From Lactobacillus mulieris (GTDB lineage: Bacteria; Bacillota; Bacilli; Lactobacillales; Lactobacillaceae), in contig NZ_SDGL01000003.1 of the NCBI RefSeq assembly GCF_007095465.1, positions 97,544 through 161,543 of the forward strand: a stretch of 64,000 nucleotides of DNA, read 5' to 3'. Positions 47,082-57,646 of this stretch are shown piece after piece. Below the pieces are notes generated by a model that was given only the letters and a program-made list of their open reading frames with translations, was not told the origin of the DNA and did no database searches. The translations under genes and the position numbers were made by a program. The stretch's first letter is position 1. Each line of letters starts with the position of its first letter.

Positions 47082-47411
47082 TTAGATAATAATTGTGAAT
47101 AAAAGTCCAATGTACCAAAAAATTGTACAAACTGTGAGATAATCCCATAATTTCCGGATTAATTTTCCAGAATCAATATTTTTGAACTTAATAGCACTGC
47201 TAATACTAATAACAAGTACCAAAACAAAATAAGTTAAAAAACCATATGGCAAAAAAGATGGATTTTTTAAAAAATTTGATATATTTTGACAAGCAGCAAT
47301 AAAGAAGAAAGGTAATACATCGTATCCGCGAAATTTTGCTTTGGGAAATACTGCATTAACAATCGCTGCTGTAATGAAGCCGAGAACTGGTAGTAAAATA
47401 ATCATTAACAT
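47082..47411 (-). CDS. DUF3397 membrane protein
   Basis: The 109-aa protein has three to four hydrophobic segments (starting MLMIILLPVLGFITAAIVNA and ending FWYIGLLFTIII). It fits DUF3397, which lies upstream of mraZ in many Lactobacillales. The function is unknown. A GGAG Shine-Dalgarno precedes the ATG at 47411; a second ATG two codons in is possible. It is divergent from the DUF4044 gene and closed by its own terminator, so it is probably not part of the mraZ transcript. Confidence 0.85.
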   Translation of the reverse strand: MLMIILLPVLGFITAAIVNAVFPKAKFRGYDVLPFFFIAACQNISNFLKNPSFLPYGFLTYFVLVLVISISSAIKFKNIDSGKLIRKLWDYLTVCTIFWYIGLLFTIII

Positions 47412-47452
47412 TTATAATCTCCTTTATTCTTCCTCTCAATTTTATCAATAAA

Positions 47453-47481
47453 TTGCAAAACAATTCCAGCTAAGCTAAAAT
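47453..47481 (+). promoter_or_regulatory. Promoter of the DUF4044 gene
   Basis: TTGCAA (-35, 47453-47458) and TAAAAT (-10, 47476-47481) with a 17-base spacer. On the opposite strand an extended -10 (TGA-TAAAAT, about 47440-47450) faces DUF3397, giving a divergent pair. Confidence 0.7.
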
Positions 47482-47502
47482 ACAAGCTTAGGAGGATTTT
47501 TC

Positions 47503-47622
47503 ATGGCACGTAAAAAGAAGTCTAAATTTCAAAAGCTTACAATTGTAATGGCAGTATTAATGGCATTGATTACTCTCTTAGCCATTTTAATTCCTGTATT
47601 ACAAGGCTTAAATATTTTCTAA
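47503..47622 (+). CDS. DUF4044 miniprotein (39 aa)
   Basis: The ORF encodes MARKKKSKFQKLTIVMAVLM followed by about 19 mostly hydrophobic residues, ending GLNIF. That is a basic cytosolic head and one transmembrane helix. The pattern matches DUF4044, a family of tiny membrane proteins in lactobacilli near mreBCD/dcw genes; the function is unknown. AGGAGG lies seven bases before the ATG, and a promoter and a terminator flank it, so it is clearly an expressed unit of its own. Confidence 0.88.
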   Translation: MARKKKSKFQKLTIVMAVLMALITLLAILIPVLQGLNIF

Positions 47623-47632
47623 TAGTTTAAAT

Positions 47633-47668
47633 AAAAAAGGTTGTTGCCAATTGCAACAACCTTTTTAT
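47633..47668. terminator. Bidirectional terminator between DUF4044 and mreD
   Basis: A 9-bp perfect stem (GGTTGTTGC / GCAACAACC, 5-base loop) is flanked by A and T runs, serving both convergent genes. Confidence 0.9.
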
Positions 47669-48210
47669 TTATAATAATTCATTTTTATTGCAAAAGGATA
47701 TTCTCGACCCAAAAGATTAAATAAAGGATAGCTCAAGCTTGCTAAAATCAAAGCTAAAATAGCATTAGCAATCATCCCCCATAGAACTTGGGAAAAAGAG
47801 ATAGAAATCGTACTTGCAATTGTCAAAATAAACCAAAAGAATGCATCAAAAAGCAAATAACAAATAACAATTACTGGAACTCTAACCACAAAAACATCAG
47901 GTAATATACGAGTAACCTTTTGACATAGCCATGAAACTAATGTTAGTCCAACTGTATAAGGTCCAATAAAGCCTAGATAATAAATATCCGCTATCAATCC
48001 TATAAAAAAGGCTAAAATAATTTCATTATTGTTATTTTCGTCAATTAAGCTACATGCCGCTACAGCAATAACAACTAACCAAAAACTGGCGCTCACTCCA
48101 CTTAGCCCTAATAACGAATGAGCATAAATACTAGCAACACCATCAATAATTAACGCACCAAATTCTGCAATCGCAATATACCATCTTGATAACTTAGATC
48201 TAGAATTCAT
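47665..48210 (-). CDS. mreD: MreD rod-shape protein
   Basis: The 181-aa protein has five to six transmembrane segments and begins NSRSKLSRWYIAIAEFGALI. MreD is poorly conserved in sequence; topology, size and position after mreC support it. It is part of the elongasome that links MreB to wall synthesis. It overlaps mreC by one base. Confidence 0.9.
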   Translation of the reverse strand: MNSRSKLSRWYIAIAEFGALIIDGVASIYAHSLLGLSGVSASFWLVVIAVAACSLIDENNNNEIILAFFIGLIADIYYLGFIGPYTVGLTLVSWLCQKVTRILPDVFVVRVPVIVICYLLFDAFFWFILTIASTISISFSQVLWGMIANAILALILASLSYPLFNLLGREYPFAIKMNYYK

Positions 48211-49067
48211 TATTCTGAGACCTTTCTTTCAACTACAGACACAACTGAGGCATCTCCAATAGAACCAGCTGGTTTAATTTCAATTAAATCAGACAATCCA
48301 AATGAATCTCTAGTAGTTTTTGCAACAGTACCTACTAATAGCCCCTTTGGAGAACGCCCACCTAAGCCACTAGTATAAACTTTAGCACCCTTCTTGAGCT
48401 TTTTACTATCAACAACTTGCGTGAAATACAAAGAATTTGTGTCATCACTATCAACAGTAATAATACCATGGACTTTTTTACCATTAGCAGCATCAGCTTC
48501 AACACTAAATCTATTGGCTGATTTATCAGTGGTAGTAATCAATTCAACTTTTGACGTTGCTGAATTAACCTCGAGTATTCTCCCAATTACACCACCACCA
48601 GACATAACTGCCTGATTTTTCTTAATACCACTACTTGAACCTTTATCAATAATTAAAATATCTGACCAAGTATCAGGTGAACGTGAAATCACTGAGGCAT
48701 TAACTATAGTGTAAGTTGTTAATGTATTTTTTAAGTTGAGAGCTGATTTAAGTTGCTTATTTTCTGCTTCTAAACTTGAATTTCGTGCTTTGGTTTGAGC
48801 CAAGTTAGATACTTGGCTTTTTAAATGATCATTTTCTTTTTGCATATTAATAATACTATTGATATTACTAATGCCATCAGATGCTAAAGAAACTGGCCAA
48901 TTAACTACTCGACTAGCAACTGAAATAATATCATTACCCATTTTTTGGAAGAACAGTGGACTATTCCGTTTACTTCTTAAACTAACTGTAATTCCTAAAA
49001 TAATAACAACTAGCAAAGTAGTCAAAAAACTAACAAGTATCTTTTTATTTTGTAAAAACTTCTTCAT
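48210..49067 (-). CDS. mreC: MreC rod-shape protein
   Basis: The 285-aa bitopic protein has an N-terminal transmembrane helix (about residues 10-30), an extracellular coiled coil (about 68-105, NMQKENDHLKSQVSNLAQTK), and the two beta-barrel MreC core (SPDTWSDILIIDKGSSSGIK, VMSGGGVIGRILEV). It scaffolds PBP2/RodA. It is 51 bases downstream of mreB, with a small terminator-like hairpin between them. Confidence 0.94.
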   Translation of the reverse strand: MKKFLQNKKILVSFLTTLLVVIILGITVSLRSKRNSPLFFQKMGNDIISVASRVVNWPVSLASDGISNINSIINMQKENDHLKSQVSNLAQTKARNSSLEAENKQLKSALNLKNTLTTYTIVNASVISRSPDTWSDILIIDKGSSSGIKKNQAVMSGGGVIGRILEVNSATSKVELITTTDKSANRFSVEADAANGKKVHGIITVDSDDTNSLYFTQVVDSKKLKKGAKVYTSGLGGRSPKGLLVGTVAKTTRDSFGLSDLIEIKPAGSIGDASVVSVVERKVSE

Positions 49068-49087
49068 TAATCTAATTTCTTCAATTT

Positions 49088-49115
49088 CATAAAATAAAAA
49101 CCGGCTTTCGCCGAT
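49088..49115 (-). terminator. Weak terminator-like hairpin between mreB and mreC
   Basis: The stem ATCGGC / GCCGGT around a GAAA tetraloop is followed by TTTTTATTTT on the minus strand. It directly follows the mreB stop and may set a lower level for mreC-mreD. Confidence 0.65.
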
Positions 49116-49118
49116 TCA

Positions 49119-50123
49119 TTATTTATGTGCTCTCCGCATTACTTCAATATTCTTCAAAGATTCACCAGTCCCAATGGCTACACAGTCAAGTGGATCTTGA
49201 GCAATAAATACAGGAACCTTAGTAGCTTCTGAAATAACTTCTGAAAGGTTCTTAAGTAAAGCACCACCACCAGTTAAAACAATACCGTGGTCAATAACAT
49301 CAGCTGCAATTTCAGGAGAAGTTTCTTCTAAAGTTTCTTTGATTGCAACAATAATATCTTGAACTACTTCTTGAATAGCTTCTGCTACATCAACTGCATT
49401 AACATCAACAGATTTAGGTAATCCAGTAATTAAATCTCGACCTCTAATGTTCATAGATTCAATTTCCTTTGCCTTTTCAACAGAAGCAGAGCCAATTTGA
49501 ATCTTAATATCTTCAGCAGTTCTTTCACCAATTAAGAGATTAAACTTTTGGTGAATATAGCTTGAAATTGAGCTATTGAATTTATCCCCAGCTTGGCGAG
49601 TTGAACGACTTGATACGATCCCACCTAAAGAAATAGTAGCAACATCAGTAGTTCCCCCACCAATGTCAACAACCATTGAACCTGTTGGATCCATAACTGG
49701 AAGTCCAGCACCAATAGCTGCTGCAAATGGTTCTTCAATTACATATGCTTCTCTTGCACCAGCAACACGGGCGGCATCAATTACTGCACGCTTTTCAACT
49801 TCAGTAACACCAGATGGAACACAAATCATAACTGCAGGCTTAGAATTACCTACTGTCTTTTCCATAAAGTATTTAAGCATTGCAGCAGTTGTATCATAAT
49901 CTGCAATAACCCCATCCTTCATTGGACGAATAGCTCTAATAGTACCCGGTGTTCTACCAATCATTTCCTTAGCTTCTGAACCAACAGAAATAACTTCACC
50001 AGTTTGGGTATTCTTGGCAACAACAGAAGGTTCACGTAAAACAATACCTTTACCTTCCATGTAAACTAATGTGTTAGCTGTACCAAGGTCAATCCCGATA
50101 TTCTTTGATCCTAATCCAAACAC
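49119..50123 (-). CDS. mreB: MreB actin-like rod-shape protein
   Basis: The 334-aa protein has the actin-fold motifs [39 protein letters not shown] and [14 protein letters not shown]. It organises lateral wall synthesis. The start is GTG 50123 with an AAGGAGA Shine-Dalgarno. An Mbl or MreBH paralogue is not distinguishable from sequence alone, but linkage to mreCD argues for MreB. It has its own promoter with an extended -10 (50168-50173). Confidence 0.95.
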   Translation of the reverse strand: MFGLGSKNIGIDLGTANTLVYMEGKGIVLREPSVVAKNTQTGEVISVGSEAKEMIGRTPGTIRAIRPMKDGVIADYDTTAAMLKYFMEKTVGNSKPAVMICVPSGVTEVEKRAVIDAARVAGAREAYVIEEPFAAAIGAGLPVMDPTGSMVVDIGGGTTDVATISLGGIVSSRSTRQAGDKFNSSISSYIHQKFNLLIGERTAEDIKIQIGSASVEKAKEIESMNIRGRDLITGLPKSVDVNAVDVAEAIQEVVQDIIVAIKETLEETSPEIAADVIDHGIVLTGGGALLKNLSEVISEATKVPVFIAQDPLDCVAIGTGESLKNIEVMRRAHK

Positions 50124-50167
50124 GAATATCTCTCCTTAATAATTGTGGTCTCAATAAATCTTGAACT

Positions 50168-50176
50168 ATTATAGCA
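50168..50176 (-). promoter_or_regulatory. Extended -10 promoter of mreB
   Basis: TG-C-TATAAT on the minus strand, with no clear -35. It predicts a leader of about 38 nt. Confidence 0.65.
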
Positions 50177-50221
50177 TATTAAACAAGGAAGCGGCCGGAT
50201 TTAACGGGATTTTAATAACCC

Positions 50222-50845
50222 TTAAATTAATTGCTCCTCTTTAAAGCTTAAATAGCTTCGATCAGCAACAATAATGTGATCTAAAAAATTAATCCCCATC
50301 AAATCACTTGCTTTATTTATTTGTTTAGTAAATTCAATATCTTTTTGTGAAGGGTTGGCATCCCCACTAGGATGATTATGGGCTATTAAGATACCAACAC
50401 TATTGTAAAATACTGCCCACCTAAATATGTCTCGTGGATGAACAACAGATCGATTAACCGTTCCTTGAAAAAGCAAACGCTCTCCTAGAACCTTATTTTT
50501 ATTATCAAGATATATAACAACTAATTGCTCTTGTTCCACTCCTAAAAATCTGTCAATTAAATATTTTCCAACTTCATGACTGGAAACAAATTGAATTAAC
50601 TTTCTAGTTCTAACTGCTTTTAATCTTTTTAATAAAGTTATCGTTCTGCTTAAAAGTTCATCATCTATCTGACAACTTGTCAAATAATCATAAATTTGTC
50701 CAAAATTTTCTAACTTTTTATTTAATAAAACATTATTAAGCTCAGCGAAGCTCTTAATTCCAGCTTCTTCAAGCAAAATAAAAATTTCATTTAATAATTC
50801 TTGATCTGTTTTTAATAAGTAGTGGTCCTTATCTGCAATCTGCAT
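50222..50845 (-). CDS. radC: RadC-family JAB-domain protein
   Basis: The protein is 207 aa from ATG 50845 (MQIADKDHYLLK). GGAAGGAG precedes that start, and an in-frame ATG at 50875 lies before it. The C-terminal JAMM/JAB metalloprotease-like motif reads AHNHPSGDANPSQKD with E upstream. RadC proteins were named for repair, but that link is withdrawn and the real role is unknown; many sit near mreB as here. The UPF0758 N-terminal part (HhH region) appears shortened compared with longer members. Confidence 0.88.
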   Translation of the reverse strand: MQIADKDHYLLKTDQELLNEIFILLEEAGIKSFAELNNVLLNKKLENFGQIYDYLTSCQIDDELLSRTITLLKRLKAVRTRKLIQFVSSHEVGKYLIDRFLGVEQEQLVVIYLDNKNKVLGERLLFQGTVNRSVVHPRDIFRWAVFYNSVGILIAHNHPSGDANPSQKDIEFTKQINKASDLMGINFLDHIIVADRSYLSFKEEQLI

Positions 50846-50879
50846 TAAATCGCTCCTTCCACTACTTATATACAAAATT

Positions 50880-51560
50880 TTAAGCGATTTTTTCTAAAAA
50901 ATCCAAAAAGCTTGTACAGATTAAACTAGCATTCTTCTTATCCTTTAAACTAGGACTTTTCAAGTCTGGAATCATTATTCCCTGAATGCCAGCATCTTTA
51001 CTAGCAGCAATGCCAGTTGATGAATCTTCAAAGATTATCAGCTCTTGTTTATTCAACTTTAATTCTTTTGCTGCTAATTCATAAATATCTCCAGCTGGCT
51101 TAGGGGCTAATTCAAATTTTTCAACATCATCATATGATAAATAAAAATCAAAATATGATTTAATGCCCGTTTTGGTAATAGCGTGTTCAATTACCCTTTT
51201 ATAGTTACTTGATGCAATTGCAAGATGCAAGCCTCTGCTTTTAAACTCATCTAGAGCTTCCTGTACACCTTTTTGTAACTTTAACTTTCCCTCATCTGTC
51301 CATTGCCAAACCAAGTCATCTGTTCGCTTAATAAATGCATCACGTTCTATTTCACTAGCAAAATATTTATGATAAAAATTCTGCATATCTTTAGCCGTTG
51401 CACCTGTCAACTTTAGATATGAATCTTCTGGAATATCAAGTTTTGCTTCTTGAGCTGCTTGAATATTAGCTTGCCAATATAATTTTTCTGAATTGACTAA
51501 TAATCCATCAAGGTCAAAAATCACACCCTTAATATTACCAACTAATCCTTTAACTTGCAT
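50880..51560 (-). CDS. HAD-superfamily phosphatase (beta-phosphoglucomutase-like)
   Basis: The 226-aa protein shows HAD motif I FDLDGLLVNSE (nucleophile Asp), motif II AIASSNYKRV, a motif III lysine near APKPAGDIYE, and motif IV IFEDSSTGIAASKDAG. The cap is helical between motifs I and II, which places it with subfamily IA variants such as beta-phosphoglucomutase and sugar-phosphate phosphatases. The substrate cannot be named. It overlaps folC by 11 bases and precedes radC. Confidence 0.88.
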   Translation of the reverse strand: MQVKGLVGNIKGVIFDLDGLLVNSEKLYWQANIQAAQEAKLDIPEDSYLKLTGATAKDMQNFYHKYFASEIERDAFIKRTDDLVWQWTDEGKLKLQKGVQEALDEFKSRGLHLAIASSNYKRVIEHAITKTGIKSYFDFYLSYDDVEKFELAPKPAGDIYELAAKELKLNKQELIIFEDSSTGIAASKDAGIQGIMIPDLKSPSLKDKKNASLICTSFLDFLEKIA

Positions 51561-52806
51561 CTATCTTCTCCTGAAAATTTAAAATCTGACTAACTAAATA
51601 AAATGAACCAGTTACAACAAGAGTATCATTTTCTTTCAAATTTTTCTTTAAATCAATATATGCTTGGATGGCATTTTTTCTATACTTATATTTTTCTAAA
51701 ACTTCAGCTGGAAAGTCTGCTTTTTTAGCAGCCCGTGGATAATCAATTGTTGTTAGAGTTATTTTTTCATTGTGATTAAACAAAGTAAAAACCTCTGACA
51801 AATCTTTATCTTTCATCATAGTTATCAAAACATAAATTTGTCCTTTATTTTTCTCAGCATTAACAAAATCAATCAAATTATTCATTGCTTGCATGTTATG
51901 AGCTCCATCCAAAATTATTGTTGGTTTAGTTTTAATTATCTGATAGCGCCCCGGAATTTTCGTCAAATTAATTATTTTTTCAATTTCAGTTGGTAAAATT
52001 GATAAATTAAGTAAGCTCAAGACCTGACAAGCTATTGCTATATCAAATCCTTCTACTAGGGGACGTGATTCAAATTGATATATCCCCATCTTTGTGTGAA
52101 CTAGCAATTTATTTTCTGCACTCATAACCGAAAAATCTTTATTCAATTGGTACATTGGAGCTGATTTTACTTGGGCTTCTTTTTGAATTATGGGAAGTAT
52201 ACTCTCAGGTACATTACCTAAAACTACTGGTCGCTTATCTTTTATTATTCCAGCTTTTTCAAAAGCAATATCTTGCAGCGTGGGGCCAATAATCTTTTCA
52301 TGATCCAAACCAACTGTTGTAATAACACTTACTTCAGGAATTATGACATTTGTTTTATCATGACGGGCGCCGATTCCTACTTCAATTACAGCATAATTAC
52401 AACGTTTTTTTGCAAAATACCAAAACGCTAAAGCGACCTCATACTCGAATGTTACTAACTCAATTTTAAGTTTTTGCAAAATTTGATAGATATAATTAGC
52501 CCCAACTAAAAGATCTTCAATTGAAATATTTTGGCTATTTAATTGGATTCGTTCATTAAATTCGCGAATATATGGTGAGACAAAAAGGCCAGTCTTTTGA
52601 CCGGCCTTTTCTAGTAAATTACTAATGTAATAGCACGTAGAACCTTTACCATTAGTGCCTGTAACATGAACTGTCTTCACCTTATCTTGTGGATTATCCA
52701 TTTCTGCCAAAACCTGCTTAATATAACTTAAATCACTTTTTTTATGCAAACGTGGTAACGCATAGAGATAATTTAAAAAATCAGATAAAGTATTAAATTT
52801 ATTCAC
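51550..52806 (-). CDS. folC: Bifunctional folylpolyglutamate/dihydrofolate synthase
   Basis: The 418-aa Mur-ligase-family protein has HVTGTNGKGSTCYYISNLL (P-loop), GLFVSPYIREFNERIQ and ILDGAHNMQAM. It adds glutamates to folates. Dihydrofolate synthase activity is possible; no other folate synthesis gene lies here to decide. It follows valS after one base, the common valS-folC order in Firmicutes, so it is also under the valS T-box. Confidence 0.95.
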   Translation of the reverse strand: MNKFNTLSDFLNYLYALPRLHKKSDLSYIKQVLAEMDNPQDKVKTVHVTGTNGKGSTCYYISNLLEKAGQKTGLFVSPYIREFNERIQLNSQNISIEDLLVGANYIYQILQKLKIELVTFEYEVALAFWYFAKKRCNYAVIEVGIGARHDKTNVIIPEVSVITTVGLDHEKIIGPTLQDIAFEKAGIIKDKRPVVLGNVPESILPIIQKEAQVKSAPMYQLNKDFSVMSAENKLLVHTKMGIYQFESRPLVEGFDIAIACQVLSLLNLSILPTEIEKIINLTKIPGRYQIIKTKPTIILDGAHNMQAMNNLIDFVNAEKNKGQIYVLITMMKDKDLSEVFTLFNHNEKITLTTIDYPRAAKKADFPAEVLEKYKYRKNAIQAYIDLKKNLKENDTLVVTGSFYLVSQILNFQEKIDAS

Positions 52807-52807
52807 A

Positions 52808-55447
52808 TTAACGACTTTCTTTTAATTCTTGCATCCGTGCTTTAACAGCTTCAAGTTGACTTTCATAATCAGCTTGTTTTTCCTTTTCCTTAGCAATTAC
52901 TGCTTCGGGTGCATTCTTGACAAATCCTTCATTTGAAAGTTTCTTGCTTGCACGCATAACTTCGCCTTCGAGGCGCTTAGCTTCTTTTTCCATTTTAGCT
53001 AATTCTTCATCTAAATCAACAATATCAGCCAATGGAACGAAGATTTGAGCTCCTGGAATAACGGCAGTCTTAGCTAATTTTGGAGCTGAAACTTGAGTTG
53101 ATACTTCCATATTCTTAGGATGTAAGAAGTTTTGGACGTATTCTGCATTATCCTCTAAAATCTTCTTATCTTCTGCTTTATCAAGTTGAATCAAAATATC
53201 AATTGAGCTTGACATTGGTGCATTAACTTCCATTCGAATATTTCTTACAGCCTTAATAACTTCAATCATGAAGTTCATTTGGTTATCAGCATCATTGTTT
53301 TCAAATTCAGTATGAGTTACAGGATAACTTGCAACTGAGATACTCTTGCCTTCATGTGGCATTGATAACCATAGCTTTTCAGTTACAAATGGCATAATTG
53401 GGTGCATCAAACGCAAAATTTGATCTAAAATCCAAATTAAGTTTTCTTGCTTTCTAGCCTTTAAATCTTCGTCATCACCATTTAAGGCAACCTTAGAGAT
53501 TTCAATGTACCAATCACAGAAGTCATTCCAAATGAAGTTGTACATTTCTCTGCCAGCTTCACCAAATTGGAATTCATCAAATAAGCGGTTTACTTCTTTA
53601 ACAGTGTGGTTCAAACGGTCGAAAATCCACTTATCAGCCAAATCAAATTTGGCAACATCCGGCATATGAGCAGGCTTAGCATCACTAGGTAAGTTCATGA
53701 TTACGAATCTTGAAGCATTCCAGATTTTATTGATAAAGTTCCAAGCTGAGTCCATCTTAGTGTAGCTGAAACGAGTATCTTGACCAGGTGCTGTTCCGTT
53801 AAGCAAGAACCAACGCAAGGCATCAGCACCATATTTATCAATTACATCCATTGGGTCAATCCCGTTACCCAAAGACTTACTCATCTTACGTCCTTGTTCA
53901 TCACGAATTAAACCGTGAAGCACAACATGGTCAAATGGCTTTTGCTTAGTAAAGTGCAAACTTTGGAAAATCATTCTAGATACCCAGAAGAAAATGATGT
54001 CATAACCAGTTACTAATGCATTAGTTGGGAAGTAACGCTTGAAATCTGCTGCGTTTTCATCAGGCCAACCTAAAGTTGAAAATGGCCAAAGAGCTGAACT
54101 AAACCAAGTATCAAGCACATCTTCATCTTGACGCCAATTTTCAATATCTTTAGGAGCTTCTTCACCAACATACATTTCGCCAGTTTCTTTATTGTACCAA
54201 GCTGGAATTCGGTGCCCCCACCATAATTGACGAGAAATTACCCAGTCATGAACATTTTCCATCCATTGTTCAAAAGTTTGGCTAAATCTTTCTGGAACGA
54301 AGTCAATCTTGCCAGCAGTCTTTTGATTTTCAAGTGCTTTTTCAGCAAGTGGCTTCATTTTAACAAACCATTGAGTTGAAAGACGTGGTTCAACTTGAAC
54401 GCCACTTCTTTCAGAGTGACCCACTGAGTGAACGATTGGTTCAACTTTAATTAAGTAGCCTTCTTTTTCCAAGTCCTTAACTAATGCTTCACGGCAATCA
54501 AATCGGTCCATTCCTGCATACTTACCACATTCTTCATTCATGGTACCATTAGCATTCATAACATTGATGCGTTTAAGGTCATGCCGGTTACCCACTAAGA
54601 AGTCATTAGGGTCATGAGCTGGTGTAATTTTAACCAACCCAGTACCAAATTCTGGATCAACATGTTGATCTTCAATAATTGGAATGTGACGACCAACAAG
54701 TGGCAAGATTAATTCTTTACCAACTATGTCCTTGTATCTTTCATCCCCAGGGGCAACAGCAACAGCAACGTCACCAAACATAGTTTCTGGACGAGTGGTT
54801 GCAATTTCTACAAAACCACTACCATCTGCAAATGGATACTTAACATGGTAAAAGGCTCCCTTATCATCTTGGTGAATAACTTCAATATCACTTAAAGCAG
54901 TTTCAAGTTTCGGATCCCAGTTAATGATATATTGACCGCGATAAATCAAGCCTTCATTGTAAAGTTGAACGAAGACTTTTCTTACAGCCTTTGAAAGCCC
55001 CTTATCTAAAGTGAAACGTTCACGACTGTAATCAAGTGACAAACCTAATTTTGCCCATTGAGACTTGATAATATTTGCATATTCATCTTTCCAGTCCCAA
55101 ACTTGCTTAACAAACTTTTCTCTACCCATTTGATGACGGTCTAAGCCTTGCTTACGCAATTTTGCTTCAACCTTTGCTTGCATTGCAATTCCTGCATGAT
55201 CCATTCCTGGCAAGTAGAGCGTATCATAGCCTTGCATCCGCTTGAGTCGAATTAAAGTATCTTGAATAGATGTATCCCAAGCATGCCCCAAATGAAGCTT
55301 ACCTGTTACATTTGGTGGCGGAATCACAATAGAATATGGGTGAGCTTTTTTATCACCAGATGGCTTAAATAAATCTTCATCAAGCCAAGTTTGATATCTA
55401 CCTTCTTCAACCTCATTAGGGTTGTATTTTGGCGCTAAATTTGTCAT
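52808..55447 (-). CDS. valS: Valyl-tRNA synthetase
   Basis: The 879-aa class I synthetase has HIGH as [22 protein letters not shown] as [11 protein letters not shown], an editing domain ([18 protein letters not shown]), and a C-terminal coiled-coil arm ([19 protein letters not shown]) that contacts tRNA. The start is ATG 55447 with GGAGG upstream; an in-frame ATG at 55510 is inside the T-box. It is regulated by uncharged tRNA-Val through that leader. Confidence 0.97.
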   Translation of the reverse strand: MTNLAPKYNPNEVEEGRYQTWLDEDLFKPSGDKKAHPYSIVIPPPNVTGKLHLGHAWDTSIQDTLIRLKRMQGYDTLYLPGMDHAGIAMQAKVEAKLRKQGLDRHQMGREKFVKQVWDWKDEYANIIKSQWAKLGLSLDYSRERFTLDKGLSKAVRKVFVQLYNEGLIYRGQYIINWDPKLETALSDIEVIHQDDKGAFYHVKYPFADGSGFVEIATTRPETMFGDVAVAVAPGDERYKDIVGKELILPLVGRHIPIIEDQHVDPEFGTGLVKITPAHDPNDFLVGNRHDLKRINVMNANGTMNEECGKYAGMDRFDCREALVKDLEKEGYLIKVEPIVHSVGHSERSGVQVEPRLSTQWFVKMKPLAEKALENQKTAGKIDFVPERFSQTFEQWMENVHDWVISRQLWWGHRIPAWYNKETGEMYVGEEAPKDIENWRQDEDVLDTWFSSALWPFSTLGWPDENAADFKRYFPTNALVTGYDIIFFWVSRMIFQSLHFTKQKPFDHVVLHGLIRDEQGRKMSKSLGNGIDPMDVIDKYGADALRWFLLNGTAPGQDTRFSYTKMDSAWNFINKIWNASRFVIMNLPSDAKPAHMPDVAKFDLADKWIFDRLNHTVKEVNRLFDEFQFGEAGREMYNFIWNDFCDWYIEISKVALNGDDEDLKARKQENLIWILDQILRLMHPIMPFVTEKLWLSMPHEGKSISVASYPVTHTEFENNDADNQMNFMIEVIKAVRNIRMEVNAPMSSSIDILIQLDKAEDKKILEDNAEYVQNFLHPKNMEVSTQVSAPKLAKTAVIPGAQIFVPLADIVDLDEELAKMEKEAKRLEGEVMRASKKLSNEGFVKNAPEAVIAKEKEKQADYESQLEAVKARMQELKESR

Positions 55448-55460
55448 TTTTACCTCCATA

Positions 55461-55690
55461 AAAAAAGTCCTAGACAAAAGTCTAGGACGATTAACTGACC
55501 GCGGTACCACCTATATTAAGTATAGAAAAAATTTCCATACTTCTCTTTAAGCGATAACGGTGCTAATCCGGATAAACTTACTTAATTTCAATCTACCAGC
55601 TGACCAAGCTACCCGAAATCCTCTGGCCTCTCAGAATTAATGGCTGTTCTCTGTAAACGAAGATTCTCCTCTTGGCTATGCTGTTTTATA
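55461..55690 (-). promoter_or_regulatory. T-box riboswitch of valS
   Basis: The T-box AGGTGGTACCGCGG (55499-55512, minus) is a near-perfect consensus. It is followed by a terminator (GTCCTAGAC / GTCTAGGAC, 4-base loop, 55467-55488) with a T-run. The upstream stem I region includes GAGGCCAGAG and a GGGTAGCTTGG loop where a Val (GTA/GTN) specifier would fit. An extended -10 (TGT-TATACT, 55697-55702) sets the 5' end near 55690, a leader of about 243 nt. Confidence 0.92.
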
Positions 55691-55718
55691 AAAGAAAGTA
55701 TAACATAAAAATTCACTA

Positions 55719-56423
55719 CTAACTATCTTTTAATGCAGATATCTCTGCTTTAGTTAATTTCCGATACTTCCCTAATAATAAATTTTCATCTAAGCTCAAA
55801 TTTCCCATACTTATTCGTTTGAGCCTTACTACACCTAAATCAAACAAACCAAACATTCGTTTAATTTGGTGGAATTTTCCTTCATGAATTGTAATAAAGC
55901 CTTGCTTTTTATTACTTTTATCAATCTTTAATTGAGATGGACTAACTTTTGTACCATCAGCTAAAGTGACTCCCTTAGCAAAGTTGACAATCAACTCATC
56001 AGATACCTCATAATCTAACTCAACAAAATAAGTCTTAGCAACGTGTTTTTTGGGACTAAGTAAATTGTGGTTAAGTTGACCATCATTAGTAAGCAACAAT
56101 AACCCTGTAGTATCTTTATCTAGACGTCCTACAGGGCTTAACCCTTGATAGCGATCCTTATGCTCGATTAAATCAAGTACAGTCTTTTGTTGTGGGTCCT
56201 CGGTTGCGGTAATTACTCCCGCTGGCTTATTTAACATAAAATAATGAAATTGTTCATAAGCTATAGTTTCATCAGCTACTTTAACTATATCTGTATCAGC
56301 AACTTGTTGTTTTGCCTGCTTAACCAGTTGACCATTTACAGTAACTTTTTTTGCCTTAATTAAATCATGAACCTCTTTTCGAGATCCAACTTTCATATTC
56401 GCTAAATACTTATCAATTCGCAT
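55719..56423 (-). CDS. rsuA: RsuA/RluB-family rRNA pseudouridine synthase
   Basis: The 234-aa protein has an N-terminal S4 domain ([20 protein letters not shown]) and the catalytic GRLDKDTTGLLLLTNDG motif with its aspartate. The GKFHQIKRMF segment is the RsuA/RluB/E/F signature. Small members like this usually make 16S pseudouridine 516. It overlaps thiI by one base. The exact rRNA target is inferred, not shown. Confidence 0.9.
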   Translation of the reverse strand: MRIDKYLANMKVGSRKEVHDLIKAKKVTVNGQLVKQAKQQVADTDIVKVADETIAYEQFHYFMLNKPAGVITATEDPQQKTVLDLIEHKDRYQGLSPVGRLDKDTTGLLLLTNDGQLNHNLLSPKKHVAKTYFVELDYEVSDELIVNFAKGVTLADGTKVSPSQLKIDKSNKKQGFITIHEGKFHQIKRMFGLFDLGVVRLKRISMGNLSLDENLLLGKYRKLTKAEISALKDS

Positions 56424-57637
56424 TAAAGTAAATCCTGATCTGCTGTTTGATCATCAATAAACTTTTCATTAGGCTTAATTGTGCTAATTTCAATACCTTC
56501 CATTGCTCTTTGCAAAAGCCCTTCAACATCTAAACGTTTTTCATATTCGATTGCTTTTTCAATCTTAGGTTTAGTTTTTGGACGTGGTGGGGCAAAAATA
56601 GTACAACAATCTTCAAAAGGCATTACTGAAAGATCAAAAGTTCCAATTTCTTCTGCCAAACGAATGATTTCTGTCTTATCCATCGTTGCAACAGGACGAA
56701 TTACAGGAGTTGTTGTTACATTATTTATTGCTGCCATAGATTCTAGAGTTTGTGACGCAACTTGTCCAACTGATTCACCATTAAAAATTGCTAACCCTTT
56801 GCGCTTTTCTCGAATCATATCAGCTAAACGCAACATAAAGCGTCGTTGAATTGTCATCAAATACCCTTCTGGCAGCTTTTCTTTAATTGTTTCTTGAATT
56901 TCAGCAAAAGGAACCGCAATAAAAGTAATTTTTCCACAGTAATTTGCTAAAATACCTGTCAATTCTTTAGCTTTTGCTAAGGCTTTATCGCTAGTGTATG
57001 GTGGGCTGAAAAAGTGTACCATTTCAATATCAACGCCACGCTTTAAAGCAAGATATGATGCAACAGGCGAATCAATTCCCCCACTAAGCATCATTACTGC
57101 CTTACCAGCTGTACCTACTGGCATTCCACCTGGTCCATGTAATAATTGATTAGATATATAAACAGCATCCTGACGAACTTCTAAACGCAATACAACATCA
57201 GGATGTTTCATTTCAACCTTAGGATTTGGTAAGTTATCAAATAAATAATCTCCTACCATTAAGTTAAGTTGATTGGTGTCATATTCAAAACGATGATCCG
57301 CTCTTTTAGTATTTACCTTAAAAGTCATCCCAGATTTATAAACTGCCTGCATTATTTCAAGGGCAGTCTTTTTGATTGCTTCAAGGGTTTTCTCAGTTCT
57401 TATAACTGGTGAATAAGTTTGGATACCAAATACTTTCTTTAAGCGGCGATCAACTTCTTCCAATGAAGCGCCATTCAAGACAATATGCATTCGATCATGT
57501 TTGGGATAAATTTTTACATTTTCTAAATCCGCAAGAACTTTTTCTACGTTACCGGCCAAACGACCAATAAAATCCTTTCTATTCTTGCCTTTAGTTGATA
57601 ATTCGCCATAACGAACCATAACTTCAGTATATTGCAT
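56423..57637 (-). CDS. thiI: tRNA 4-thiouridine synthetase ThiI
   Basis: ThiI adenylates U8 of tRNA and inserts sulfur (s4U), and in some species supplies thiazole sulfur. The 404-aa protein has an N-terminal ferredoxin-like/THUMP part (to about residue 165) and a PP-loop domain ([20 protein letters not shown]). It lacks a C-terminal rhodanese domain, as usual in Firmicutes. It pairs with the cysteine desulfurase ten bases upstream, the typical thiI-nifS arrangement. Confidence 0.95.
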   Translation of the reverse strand: MQYTEVMVRYGELSTKGKNRKDFIGRLAGNVEKVLADLENVKIYPKHDRMHIVLNGASLEEVDRRLKKVFGIQTYSPVIRTEKTLEAIKKTALEIMQAVYKSGMTFKVNTKRADHRFEYDTNQLNLMVGDYLFDNLPNPKVEMKHPDVVLRLEVRQDAVYISNQLLHGPGGMPVGTAGKAVMMLSGGIDSPVASYLALKRGVDIEMVHFFSPPYTSDKALAKAKELTGILANYCGKITFIAVPFAEIQETIKEKLPEGYLMTIQRRFMLRLADMIREKRKGLAIFNGESVGQVASQTLESMAAINNVTTTPVIRPVATMDKTEIIRLAEEIGTFDLSVMPFEDCCTIFAPPRPKTKPKIEKAIEYEKRLDVEGLLQRAMEGIEISTIKPNEKFIDDQTADQDLL

Positions 57638-57646
57638 TATTTACTC

